A stretch of DNA of 64,000 nucleotides from Streptomyces sp. TRM70350. Its GTDB lineage: Bacteria; Actinomycetota; Actinomycetes; Streptomycetales; Streptomycetaceae. Below, one piece after another: positions 7,619-15,117 of this stretch. How positions within the stretch are numbered: the first letter of the stretch is position 1; every line of letters starts with the position of its first letter. A program made the translations under genes and the position numbers. The notes beneath the pieces are model-generated. The model was not told the DNA's origin. It saw only the letters and a list, made by a program, of their open reading frames with translations, and did no database searches. The DNA is taken from the NCBI RefSeq assembly GCF_019219825.1, contig NZ_JAHUXH010000007.1, positions 124,001-188,000 of the forward strand, written 5' to 3'.

Positions 7619-8455
7619 CTAACTCTCGATGACCGAAAGCCGCAGGTCAACCCACTCGTCCCGGTTCCCGGGCAGCACATACCGGTCAACCTCGACGAAC
7701 CCACGCGACTCGGCGAACCGCAACCCGTCCCCATTGGCCGCCAGCACGCACGTCTCCACCACGTCGGCCCCCAGCACGCGCGCGTGCGCGAGCCCGTTCT
7801 CGTACAGCACGCGCCCGATCCCCCGGCCCCGCCACTCGGGCAGCACCCGCGCGATCACGGTCACCGCGCCCCCGTCCCGCTCGGCGGGCCGCACGGTCGA
7901 GCACCCCACGAGCACCTCACCGACGTAGGCGTTCTTCAGCCGGTACCGCCCGCTCCGCTCCCGCACCTCCTCCAGGGAGAGCGCCCCGGGCGGCACGACG
8001 GTGTTGTGCACATGCCGCCACTGCTCCAGCATCGGCTCACCGTCGACGACCTCGATCCGCACGCCCTCCACCGGCCCGCGCCGCGCGTACGCCTCGACCT
8101 CGATCTTCATCCGCGCGTCCGCCAGCCCGCACACCATCATCGTCGCGGCCGGCCGCACCTCCCCGAACACCCGGCGCAACACCGGCCAGCACGGCTCGAA
8201 GTCCTCCCGCTCGGGCAGCAGATACCGCACCCGCACGACGTCCGCGAACGTGCACCCGGCCTCCGCGAGCGCCGCGCCCATGTTCCGCAGACACTGCTCG
8301 GCCTGCGCCACGACATCGTCCGAGATGGTCATGCTCGCGTAGTCGAACCCGGTCGTCCCCGACACATGCACCCAGTCCCCGTCGACAACGGCCCGCGCGT
8401 ACCCGATCCGCTCCTCGAACACCGACCCACTGAGAACAGCCCGCCGCTTTGTCAT
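7619..8455 (-). CDS. RidA (YjgF)-like domain fused to a GNAT acetyltransferase
   Basis: Residues 1-130 form a Rid/YjgF/YER057c-type domain: ARAVVDGDWVHVSGTTGFDY, QAEQCLRNMGAALAEAG, and VRPAATMMVCGLADARMKIEVEA, where the Arg before PAATMM corresponds to the enamine-deaminase arginine. Residues 150-278 are a GNAT domain with the acetyl-CoA loop RVLPEWRGRGIGRVLYENGL and a typical C-terminal FAESRGFVEVDRYVLP. Rid proteins remove reactive enamine/imine intermediates; GNAT proteins acylate amines. The fusion suggests one substrate handled by both. The join is continuous in frame with no sign of frameshift. The ATG at 8455 is used. Confidence 0.85.
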   Translation of the reverse strand: MTKRRAVLSGSVFEERIGYARAVVDGDWVHVSGTTGFDYASMTISDDVVAQAEQCLRNMGAALAEAGCTFADVVRVRYLLPEREDFEPCWPVLRRVFGEVRPAATMMVCGLADARMKIEVEAYARRGPVEGVRIEVVDGEPMLEQWRHVHNTVVPPGALSLEEVRERSGRYRLKNAYVGEVLVGCSTVRPAERDGGAVTVIARVLPEWRGRGIGRVLYENGLAHARVLGADVVETCVLAANGDGLRFAESRGFVEVDRYVLPGNRDEWVDLRLSVIES

Positions 8456-8547
8456 GCCCGCAACTTAGACCGTCCGTACCGGCCATGTCACAGACGAATG
8501 TGCCGCGCGAACTCCTCGCCCCGACGGGGCGCCGGGTGTTCAGCGGG

Positions 8548-9620
8548 TCAGCTGGTGCGGCCGGACACCGGCGATGTCATGGCGTGGGACGAGTTCCCGG
8601 GCGCGCGCGGCGTCCGTGCCCCGCTTCGGGCGAGCAGCAGTGCGAACACCGCGATCAGGGAGCAGCCCGCCATGCCGGCGAAGAGCGGCACAGCGGTGTC
8701 GTCGCCGCCCAGTCCCACGAGCGGCGAAGCCACGCCGCACAGCACGCTCTGCAGAGCGCCGAGCACGGCGGAGCCGGTGCCCGCCGCGTGCGGGACCCGC
8801 TCGATGGCAAGCGCCGTGGCGGTGCCGAAGACCTGCCCGATGCCGAGAAAAGCGATCCCGGTGAGTCCCAGGGCGAGGGCGCGGTCGAGTCGGCCGGCGA
8901 GGGTGACCAGCAGCGCTGCCGTGGTGGCGACCAACATCGCGGCCAGGCCGATGGCCAGCAGCAGTCGCGGGTCGTAGCGGCCGACCAGCCTGGTGTTCGC
9001 CGCGCTCGACAGCGTCGCGGTCAGGGCACCGAGCGAGAAGGCGAGAGATGCCTGGGCCACGGTGAAGTCGAGGACGTTCTGGAGCAGGAAGGCCGACCCG
9101 GCGATGTAGCAGAACAGCGCGCCGCAGGCGAAGGAGAAGGTGAGGGTGTAGCCCACGTAGGCCCGGTCGGTGAGCACGACGCGGACGGCCTCAAGGGTGG
9201 CCGCCGCACCGCCCGGCCGACGCCGTTCCTCCGGGAGGATTTCGGGGACGAGGAACAGTGCTGCCAGGAACATCAGGAACGAGATGCCCGCCAGCAGCCA
9301 GAAGACGCCGCGCCAGCCGCCCGCGTCGCTGGCGACGGCACCACCGGCCAGGGGGCCACGATCGGGGCGATGCCGCCGAGGGCCATCAGGACGCCGAAGA
9401 GCTTGGCGGCGACAGGGCCGGTGGCGACGTCGGAGACGACGGCCCGCCCGACCACCAGGCCGGCCGCTCCGCTGAAACCCGTCACGAAACGCAGCACGAT
9501 CAGCACCCCGAGGTCGGGAGCCACCGCACACAGGGCTGTCGCCGCGGCGCACACCGCGGCGCCCAGCAGGAGCTGCTCCGCCGGGAGCCGGACCCGCACG
9601 ACCGCCGCGCGGTCCAGCTC
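8548..9620 (-). pseudogene. MFS drug-exporter pseudogene (Bcr/CflA-like), 5'-truncated and frameshifted
   Basis: The C-terminal two thirds read as a typical 12-TM exporter half (VFWLLAGISFLMFLAALFLV; SFACGALFCYIAGSAFLLQN). Around 9350, in the run encoding APIVAP-LAGGAVA, the homologous reading jumps to another frame (LIVLRFVTGFSGAAGLVVGR), so one base is missing. At about 9620 homology stops: the first two transmembrane helices and the start codon are absent and the sequence runs straight into a MarR-like remnant on the other strand. The gene is dead unless both lesions are sequencing artefacts, and the truncation cannot be one. Confidence 0.75.
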
Positions 9621-9785
9621 TTCCCGACCATGGGAGCAGTGCAGGGCATGGCCATGATCGAACAGGCGTGGGCGGAGATCTTCGCGGACTCCCTGGCGAT
9701 GCTCTCCCCGGACGAACGAGCCGCACTGACCGCCGCCGCACCGGCGCTGCGCTCCCTTGCCCACGCCCTCAGATCCCAGCGCGCC
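9621..9785 (+). pseudogene. C-terminal remnant of a MarR-type regulator
   Basis: The plus strand reads MIEQAWAEIFADSLAMLSPD followed by ERAALTAAAPALRSLAHALR, which resembles the C-terminal dimerisation helices of MarR regulators (the LSPEER pattern). The DNA-binding part is missing. It abuts the truncated 5' end of the MFS pseudogene, as expected if one deletion removed both starts of a divergent MarR/MFS pair. No clean stop follows, so the 3' end is uncertain. Confidence 0.5.
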
Positions 9786-10497
9786 GCCGCCCGGGACCGA
9801 GGTGTCCCGCCACCCTGCCCTGCGAAGGCTTCAGCAGCAGCCATAGCAGCAAGGTCGGCCACGCGTTCGGGGAATGTGAGGGATCCGCACGAACAGGCGA
9901 TTCCGTACGCATCCGGTCCCCCTTGTTTGCGCTGGTCAAAAGGTCGCCGAGTGACCAGCCCCAGTCATCGCGAGCCGAAAGATCAGGGAGGTGCCCCCGA
10001 TGACTACGTTCCCTGCAGGCGAGCAGACCCACCAGGCTGTGCTTCCTCAGCAGCCTGCACTGGAATCGGTGGGAGCAGACAACGCTGCGGCGGCGCAGGC
10101 GGCAGAGAACGGGAGCGGTGACGCTCCCCCGCACAACAGCCAGCCGTACTCTACGGCTGCTACAGCGCGGCGACGGTTACGCGTACAACGTGCGGCCCGA
10201 AACAGGGCCGTCAAGTTCCCGGAAAATCGGTTGATCGGTGCCCGAACGGTTTCTAAGGTTGCGGGCATTCAGGGAAGGAGGTGGTTCGGCAGATGTATGC
10301 ATACCGGACGGAAGAGGTGGCTGCGGGCTAGCGGCCCGCCACCACACGAAGTGCGGTGCCGGACCAGCGTGTGTGAGAAACACGCAGCCGGCCAATCCAA
10401 CGCAGTCACCCGACCCGCGAGTCGCCGGTACGTCCGGCCGGCTCCTCCTTGGAGGAACCAGACTCGCGGGTCGTCTGCGTTCAGGGGACTCACGGGG
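9786..10497. other. Region without a recognisable gene
   Basis: No frame here is convincing on either strand and base composition is less biased than in flanking genes. It contains a perfect hairpin at 10111-10128 (GGGAGCG-GTGA-CGCTCCC), an AAGGAGGTGG followed eleven bases later by a 12-codon ATG frame (about 10293-10331, MYAYRTEEVAAG), an ATG frame at 10000 with GGGAGG upstream that runs on without family resemblance, and the folded element at 10411-10473. It is probably decayed sequence left by the same deletion that damaged the MFS/MarR pair. Confidence 0.4.
10411..10473 (-). terminator. Three-way-junction-like hairpin element after citrate synthase
   Basis: CGACCCGCGAGTC (10411-10423) pairs perfectly with GACTCGCGGGTCG (10461-10473). 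Inside are two further hairpins, GCCGG...CCGGC (10424-10442) and TCCTCC/GGAGGA (10443-10456). It lies 25 bp past the stop of citrate synthase and can act as its terminator, but it is more elaborate than a plain one. Confidence 0.5.
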
Positions 10498-11598
10498 TTA
10501 CTGGGCGATGTCGGCGTAGCCCTCGATGGCGCGCGGGTCGCGGGGGCCCGGGCCGATGTAGCGGGCGGAGGGGCGGACCAGGCGGCCGGTGCGCTTCTGT
10601 TCGAGGATGTGGGCGGACCAGCCCGCCGTGCGGGCGCAGGTGAACATCGACGTGAACATGTGGGCCGGGACCTCGGCGAAGTCCAGCATGATCGCTGCCC
10701 AGAACTCCACGTTGGTGGCGAGGACCCGGTCCGGGCGGCGGTTGTGGAGTTCCTCCAGGGCTGCCTTTTCCAAGGCTTCCGCGACCTCGTAGCGCGGCGC
10801 GCCCAGTTCGCGGGCCGTGCGGCGCAGGACTCGGGCTCGGGGGTCCTCGGCGCGGTAGACGCGGTGGCCGAAGCCCATGAGGCGTTCGCCCTTGTCCAGT
10901 GTCTTCTTGACGTAGCCCTCGGCGTCGCCCGTGCGTTCGATCTCCTCGATCATGTGCAGGACGCGGGAGGGGGCGCCGCCGTGCAGGGGGCCGCTCATGG
11001 CTCCTACGGCGCCGGAGAGCGCCGCCGCCACGTCCGCGCCGGTCGACGCGATGACCCTGGCCGTGAAGGTGGAGGCGTTCATGCCGTGTTCGGCGGCGCT
11101 CGTCCAGTAGGCGTCGACGGCCGCCACGTGCTTCGGGTCGGGCTCGCCGCGCCAGCGGATCATGAAGCGTTCGACGACGGACTGGGCCTTGTCGATCTCG
11201 CGCTGCGGGACCATGGGGCGGCCCTGGCCGCGGGCGGACTGGGCGACGTAGGACAGGGCCATGACGGCGGCGCGGGCGAGGTCCTCGCGGGCCTGCTCGG
11301 CGTCGATGTCGAGGAGGGGTTTCAGGCCCCACACCGGCGCGAGCATGGCGAGGGCCGACTGGACGTCCACGCGGATGTCGCCGGAGTGCACGGGGATGGG
11401 GAAGGGTTCGGCGGGCGGCAGGCCGGGGTTGAAGGCGCCGTCGACGAGCAGCCCCCAGACGTTGCCGAACGAGACGTGACCGACCAGGTCCTCGATGTCG
11501 ACGCCCCGGTACCTGAGGGCGCCGCCCTCCTTGTCCGGTTCGGCGATCTCCGTCTCGAACGCGACGACTCCCTCAAGTCCGGGTACGAAGTCGGACAT
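10498..11598 (-). CDS. Citrate synthase family protein
   Basis: The 366-residue product has the citrate synthase signatures NASTFTARVIASTGAD, GPLHGGAPSRVLHMI and MGFGHRVYRAEDPRA, with both active-site histidines. The third catalytic residue, Asp in the NVDFYSG segment of well-studied enzymes, is Glu here (TNVEFWAAIMLDF). This may reduce or alter activity and is worth noting if the gene is assumed to be the TCA-cycle enzyme; 2-methylcitrate synthase or a specialised homologue are alternatives. The ATG at 11598 has AGGAG upstream at good spacing. The leader carries 10-bp direct repeats. It is divergent from pdxH. Confidence 0.88.
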   Translation of the reverse strand: MSDFVPGLEGVVAFETEIAEPDKEGGALRYRGVDIEDLVGHVSFGNVWGLLVDGAFNPGLPPAEPFPIPVHSGDIRVDVQSALAMLAPVWGLKPLLDIDAEQAREDLARAAVMALSYVAQSARGQGRPMVPQREIDKAQSVVERFMIRWRGEPDPKHVAAVDAYWTSAAEHGMNASTFTARVIASTGADVAAALSGAVGAMSGPLHGGAPSRVLHMIEEIERTGDAEGYVKKTLDKGERLMGFGHRVYRAEDPRARVLRRTARELGAPRYEVAEALEKAALEELHNRRPDRVLATNVEFWAAIMLDFAEVPAHMFTSMFTCARTAGWSAHILEQKRTGRLVRPSARYIGPGPRDPRAIEGYADIAQ

Positions 11599-11610
11599 CA
11601 GGCGGCTCCT

Positions 11611-11650
11611 CGGATGTGTACGAATGTGTACGGCTGTGTACGAGGGTGTG
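11611..11650. repeat. Four 10-bp direct repeats in the citrate synthase leader
   Basis: Successive decamers read CGGATGTGTA, CGAATGTGTA, CGGCTGTGTA and the partial CGAGGGTGTG, exactly one helical turn apart, 13-52 bp upstream of the citrate synthase start. On the coding strand the core is TACACA. Helically phased direct repeats suggest cooperative protein binding. Confidence 0.6.
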
Positions 11651-11674
11651 GCGACCGTGTTTCGGGTGTGGAAA

Positions 11675-11688
11675 CGGGTGATCACCCG
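11675..11688. promoter_or_regulatory. 14-bp palindrome between citrate synthase and pdxH
   Basis: CGGGTGATCACCCG is a perfect palindrome in the divergent intergenic region, 77 bp upstream of the citrate synthase start. It is a possible operator; no bound regulator can be named. Confidence 0.35.
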
Positions 11689-11889
11689 GCGGATCCACGG
11701 TCGGTGCGGACTCGCGGTCCCGGGCGGTCACTGGGGTGATGCCCCGAGGTGCGCGCGGTCACCCAACCGGAACGGCATCTGCACGATATCCCCGAGTGCC
11801 ACCCTTGGGGAGGGGTGTCGGCACTCAGTGCCAGCCCGTGACGAACGCCACGTGCCGAGCGCCCGCCGCGTATACGGCAAGATGACCGC

Positions 11890-12564
11890 GTGACCGACGA
11901 AGACGCCGTCCCCGCAGCGCCCGATCCCGCCGCGATGCGCAAGCACTACCGGGCGGAGGGCCTCTCCGAGACCGAGCTGGCCGCGACCCCGGTCGAGCAG
12001 TTCGCGCGCTGGTTCAAGCAGGCCGCGACGGAGGGCCGGCTGTTCGAGCCGAACGCCATGGTCGTCTCCACGGCCGACGCGGAGGGGCGGCCCAGTTCCC
12101 GTACGGTGCTGCTGAAGCACTTCGACGACACCGGCTTCGTCTTCTACACCAACTACGACTCCCGCAAGGCCCGCGATCTCGCCGAGAACCCGTACGTCTC
12201 GTTGCTCTTCCCGTGGTACGGGATGGCCCGCCAGGTGATCGTCACGGGCGTCGCGCGGCGCACCGGCCGGGACGAGACCGCCGCGTACTTCCGCACCCGC
12301 CCGCACGGGTCCCAGCTCGGTGCCTGGGCGAGCGCCCAGTCCTCGGTGATCGCCACCCGCGCCGACCTGGACGCCGCCTACGCGGAGCTGGCGGCCCGCT
12401 ATCCCGAGGGCGAGCAGGTGCCGGTGCCGCCGAACTGGGGCGGCTTCCGGGTGGCCCCGCAGGCGGTGGAGTTCTGGCAGGGGCGGGAGAACCGGCTGCA
12501 CGACCGCCTGCGGTACGTGTCCCAGCCGGACGGCAGCTGGCGGGTGGAGCGGCTCAGTCCCTGA
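11890..12564 (+). CDS. pdxH: Pyridoxamine 5'-phosphate oxidase
   Basis: The 224-residue protein matches PdxH, the FMN enzyme that oxidises pyridoxine and pyridoxamine 5'-phosphate to pyridoxal 5'-phosphate. Visible family segments are [39 protein letters not shown], the substrate loop [14 protein letters not shown], and the C-terminal [11 protein letters not shown]...RLSP, where Arg and His contact phosphate. It starts at GTG 11890; no clear ribosome binding site is seen. Its last codons are duplicated downstream as an 18-bp tandem array. Confidence 0.95.
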   Translation: MTDEDAVPAAPDPAAMRKHYRAEGLSETELAATPVEQFARWFKQAATEGRLFEPNAMVVSTADAEGRPSSRTVLLKHFDDTGFVFYTNYDSRKARDLAENPYVSLLFPWYGMARQVIVTGVARRTGRDETAAYFRTRPHGSQLGAWASAQSSVIATRADLDAAYAELAARYPEGEQVPVPPNWGGFRVAPQAVEFWQGRENRLHDRLRYVSQPDGSWRVERLSP

Positions 12565-12618
12565 GGCGGCACTCAGTCCCTGCGGCGCACTCAGCCCCTG
12601 CGGCGCACTCAGCCCCTG
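12565..12618. repeat. 18-bp tandem repeat directly after the pdxH stop
   Basis: Units at 12565-12582, 12583-12600 and 12601-12618 (CGGCGCACTCAGCCCCTG and variants), with a partial fourth, resemble the final pdxH codons around CTCAGTCCCTGA. They look like slippage copies of the gene's 3' end and fill the space before the convergent tetR gene. Confidence 0.85.
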
Positions 12619-12640
12619 CGGCGCACCGAGGCTGCCGGGC

Positions 12641-13288
12641 TCAGCCCAGTGCCTCGTCCAGCAGCGCCGCCCACTGCGCCACCACCCGCTCGCGTCGCTG
12701 GGCGTCGTCGGTGAGGAGGTTGGCGAGGCCCAGGCCGCGGGCCATGTCCAGCAGGCCCTGGACCGTTTCCCGTACGCCGGGTCGGGACTCGTCCGCGCCC
12801 AGGAGGTCGACGGCGATGCGGTGGGTCTCGCGGCCGACGCGGGCCTCCAGTTCGGTGACGCGGGGGCGGAGCTGGTCCTCGTTGGAGGCGGCGACCCAGA
12901 GGTGCAGGGCGGCGCGGAACAGCGGGCCCGTGTAGAGGTCGACCAGGGCGGCGACGACGGCTCTGCGGTCGCCTGTCGCGCCGTGCGGGAAGAGGGCCCG
13001 CAGGGCGGTCGAGCGTTCCTCCGCGACGTACTCCACCGCCGCCGTGAAGAGGTCCTCGCGGGTGGGGAAGTGGTGCTGGGCGGCGCCTCTGGAGACGCCT
13101 GCGCGTTCGGCGACGACGGTGACCGTGGAGCCCGCCCAGCCGTGTTCGGCGAGGCAGGCCACGGCGGCTTCGAGGAGCCGCTGCCGGGTGGCCCGGCTGC
13201 GGTCCTGCTTGGGCACGCGGTCGACCCGGTCCACGGCAGTCACCGTCGTGACCGTGTCGACCGTGTTGACCGAGTTCACAGCACCCAT
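12641..13288 (-). CDS. TetR-family regulator of the acyl-CoA operon
   Basis: The N-terminal HTH is typical (RATRQRLLEAAVACLAEHGW, then ERAGVSRGAAQHHFPTREDL); the C-terminal ligand domain is about 130 residues. The start overlaps the end of the enoyl-CoA hydratase gene by 13 bp, so it appears to be the last gene of the acyl-CoA operon and a likely feedback regulator responding to an acyl-CoA. Its first 25 residues are a Val/Thr/Asp repeat (VNTVDTVTTVTAVDRVDRV) produced by near-repetitive DNA, and the true start may be later. The palindrome at 22253-22264 is a candidate target. Confidence 0.85.
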   Translation of the reverse strand: MGAVNSVNTVDTVTTVTAVDRVDRVPKQDRSRATRQRLLEAAVACLAEHGWAGSTVTVVAERAGVSRGAAQHHFPTREDLFTAAVEYVAEERSTALRALFPHGATGDRRAVVAALVDLYTGPLFRAALHLWVAASNEDQLRPRVTELEARVGRETHRIAVDLLGADESRPGVRETVQGLLDMARGLGLANLLTDDAQRRERVVAQWAALLDEALG

Positions 13289-14010
13289 GGAGGATCCCGT
13301 CGTTCGAGGAAGGCCGTCATGCCCTCGCGGGCGTCTGCGGAGGCGAACATCCGGGCCGAGAGGGCGGTCAGCTCCGCCGCGTCCCGGTCGAATGTCTGCA
13401 GCACCTTAGCCGTGAGCAGTCGTTTCGTCTCGGCCAGGGCCTGTGGGGAGGAGCGCCGCAGGCCGTCCAGGATCGGTTCGAGTACGGCGTCGGCGTCGTC
13501 GCCGGTCGCGGTGAGCAGCCCGATGCGGGCCGCCTCGGCGGCGTCGAGGCGCTCGCCGGTGAGGTAGTAGCGGGCGAGGGCGCGCGGGTCGGTGCGGGGC
13601 AGCAGCGGGAGGGAGATGACCGCGGGGGCGACGCCGATCCGTACCTCCGTGAACGCGAAGGTCGCCGCGCTGGACGCCACCGCGATGTCGCAGGCGGCCA
13701 GCAGGCCGAGGCCGCCTGCCCGTACGTGTCCGGTGACGCGGGCGACCACCGGCCTGGGCAGCTCCACGAGCTGCCGGAGCAGGCCGACCAGGGCGTCCGG
13801 GTCGGGCGGGTCGCGCAGGTCGGCGCCGGCGCTGAAGGTGGTGCCGGTGTGGGTGAGGACGATCGCGCGGACGGCGCCGTCCTTGCCGCAGTCGGCGAGC
13901 GCGTCGGCGAGTTCGCCGACCAGCGCGGCCGACAGGGCGTTGCGGTTGGCCGGGGAGTCGAGCGTGAGCGTTTCGACTCCCCGCGCGCGTGTGCGGCCGA
14001 TCAGGGTCAC
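13276..14010 (-). CDS. Enoyl-CoA hydratase/isomerase (crotonase family)
   Basis: The 244-residue protein has the crotonase pattern: LTLDSPANRNALSAALVGEL, the oxyanion-hole segments TTFSAGADL and HVRAGGLGLLAACDIAVAS, and FTEVRIGVAPAVISLPLL carrying the C-terminal catalytic Glu position. It would hydrate an enoyl-CoA in the beta-oxidation-like pathway of this operon. The GTG start at 14010 overlaps the stop of the CoA-ligase frame (GTGA), and its own end overlaps tetR. The gene seems intact although the ligase upstream is not. Confidence 0.88.
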   Translation of the reverse strand: MTLIGRTRARGVETLTLDSPANRNALSAALVGELADALADCGKDGAVRAIVLTHTGTTFSAGADLRDPPDPDALVGLLRQLVELPRPVVARVTGHVRAGGLGLLAACDIAVASSAATFAFTEVRIGVAPAVISLPLLPRTDPRALARYYLTGERLDAAEAARIGLLTATGDDADAVLEPILDGLRRSSPQALAETKRLLTAKVLQTFDRDAAELTALSARMFASADAREGMTAFLERRDPPWVL

Positions 14011-15068
14011 GCGCTCTCCCGGAGTCGGCGGCGCAGTATCTTGCCGGAGGCGGCGCGGGGCACGCCGTCGACGAAGGTGACCTGGCGGACGCGTTTGTAG
14101 GGGGCGACGCGTTCGGCGACGTACATCATGACCCCGTTCTCGGTGAGGTCGGGCGCGGCGGGGTGGCGGACGACGTACGCGCGCGGGACCTCGTTTCCGT
14201 CCTCGTTGCGGACGCCGATGACGGCGGCGTCGGCGATTCCCGGGTGGGCGGGGAGCAGGGCCTCCAGTTCCGCGGGGGCCACTTGGAAGCCCTTGTACTT
14301 GATCAGTTCCTTGACGCGGTCCACGACGAACAGCCAGCCGTCGGTGTCGATCAGCGCGGCGGTGTCGTCGGGGCGGCCCAGGTAGCCCTTCATGACCTGG
14401 GGGCCAGGGATGAGGATCTCGCCGGCCTCGCCGACGTCGAGGCCCTTGCCGGGGTCGATAACGTACTTCAGGGACGACAGGTCGTACTGGGCGACCGCCG
14501 GGTGTTTGGCGAGGGCGAGGACGATCGGCGGGGCGACGTACAGGCCGGTGATGCGGTGGTTGTGGAGGGCGGCGAGGAACTGCTGCAGGTCGAAGCGGGG
14601 CAGGACGATGACGGAAGTGCCGCGCCGAGGCGGGGCGTTCACTCGGGCGGTGAGGCCGTGGATTTGGCATCCTCCCCCTCCGCGGAGGGGGATTCCGACC
14701 CGCCTGGGTTGAGGTTCACGGACGTTCGAGCGGCTGGTGACCGCTGTCGTCCCCCCGGCACCGGCTGACCGCCGGGGGCGGGGGATACCCGCCCTACCCT
14801 GCCGCGACGTCGCAGTGCGACACTCCGAGACCCTGGTGCCACGTTCGCGGCGCACGCCACGCTTCCCGAAGCGTCCGCCCGAACGGGTGACTGTCCAGCC
14901 GCCGGCGATCCGCCGGTGGAACCGGTCCACCTGCTCGTACGACAGGGTGGTGCCGTCGGTGCCGTCGATGAGCGCGGGCGCATCACCGAACTCGGCGGCG
15001 CTGCCCAGTACGGCCTCGTGGATGGGGAGTTCGACGGGTGGGACGTCTGCGTACCGGCTGCGGAACAT
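14007..15068 (-). pseudogene. 4-coumarate-CoA-ligase-like (ANL family) gene, decayed but still open
   Basis: A single 353-codon frame survives, against about 520 expected. Residues 1-55 (IHEAVLGSAAEFGDAPALID) and the C-terminal part (GFQVAPAELEALLPAHPGIA; SGKILRRRL) are normal. Between them about 80 residues are foreign, and the ATP-binding loop (SSGTTGTPKG), the GMTE region after SSLKYVI and the HTGD motif are all missing. The last loss looks like recombination between two DGWL-encoding repeats (TDGWLFVVDRVKE). It cannot be an active ligase. I recall the S. coelicolor counterpart (SCO4383) as the attachment gene of phage SV1, possibly relevant to the damage. Confidence 0.8.
14668..14900. mobile_element. 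Insertion-like remnant with an IS200/IS605-type terminal palindrome
   Basis: About 233 bp without ligase homology interrupt the ligase gene. At its left edge, 14673-14692 is a perfect 20-bp palindrome with arms TCCCCCTCCG/CGGAGGGGGA. On the minus strand it is preceded by GGAAT-like sequence and followed by GGATGCCAA, the arrangement I associate with the right end of IS200/IS605 (TnpB) elements in Streptomyces. No transposase frame remains. The extent of the right side is approximate. Confidence 0.5.
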
Positions 15069-15117
15069 GCGGTTCCTCCTCGCACGCCGATCGGGTGTCG
15101 GCGGGTGTCGGCGGGTG

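Noticed and set aside
14007..15068. Remnant of an SV1-like prophage insertion
   Set aside because: I recall the orthologous ligase gene as the SV1 attachment gene, but no integrase or att duplication is seen here and the insert edge looks like an IS200/IS605 end.
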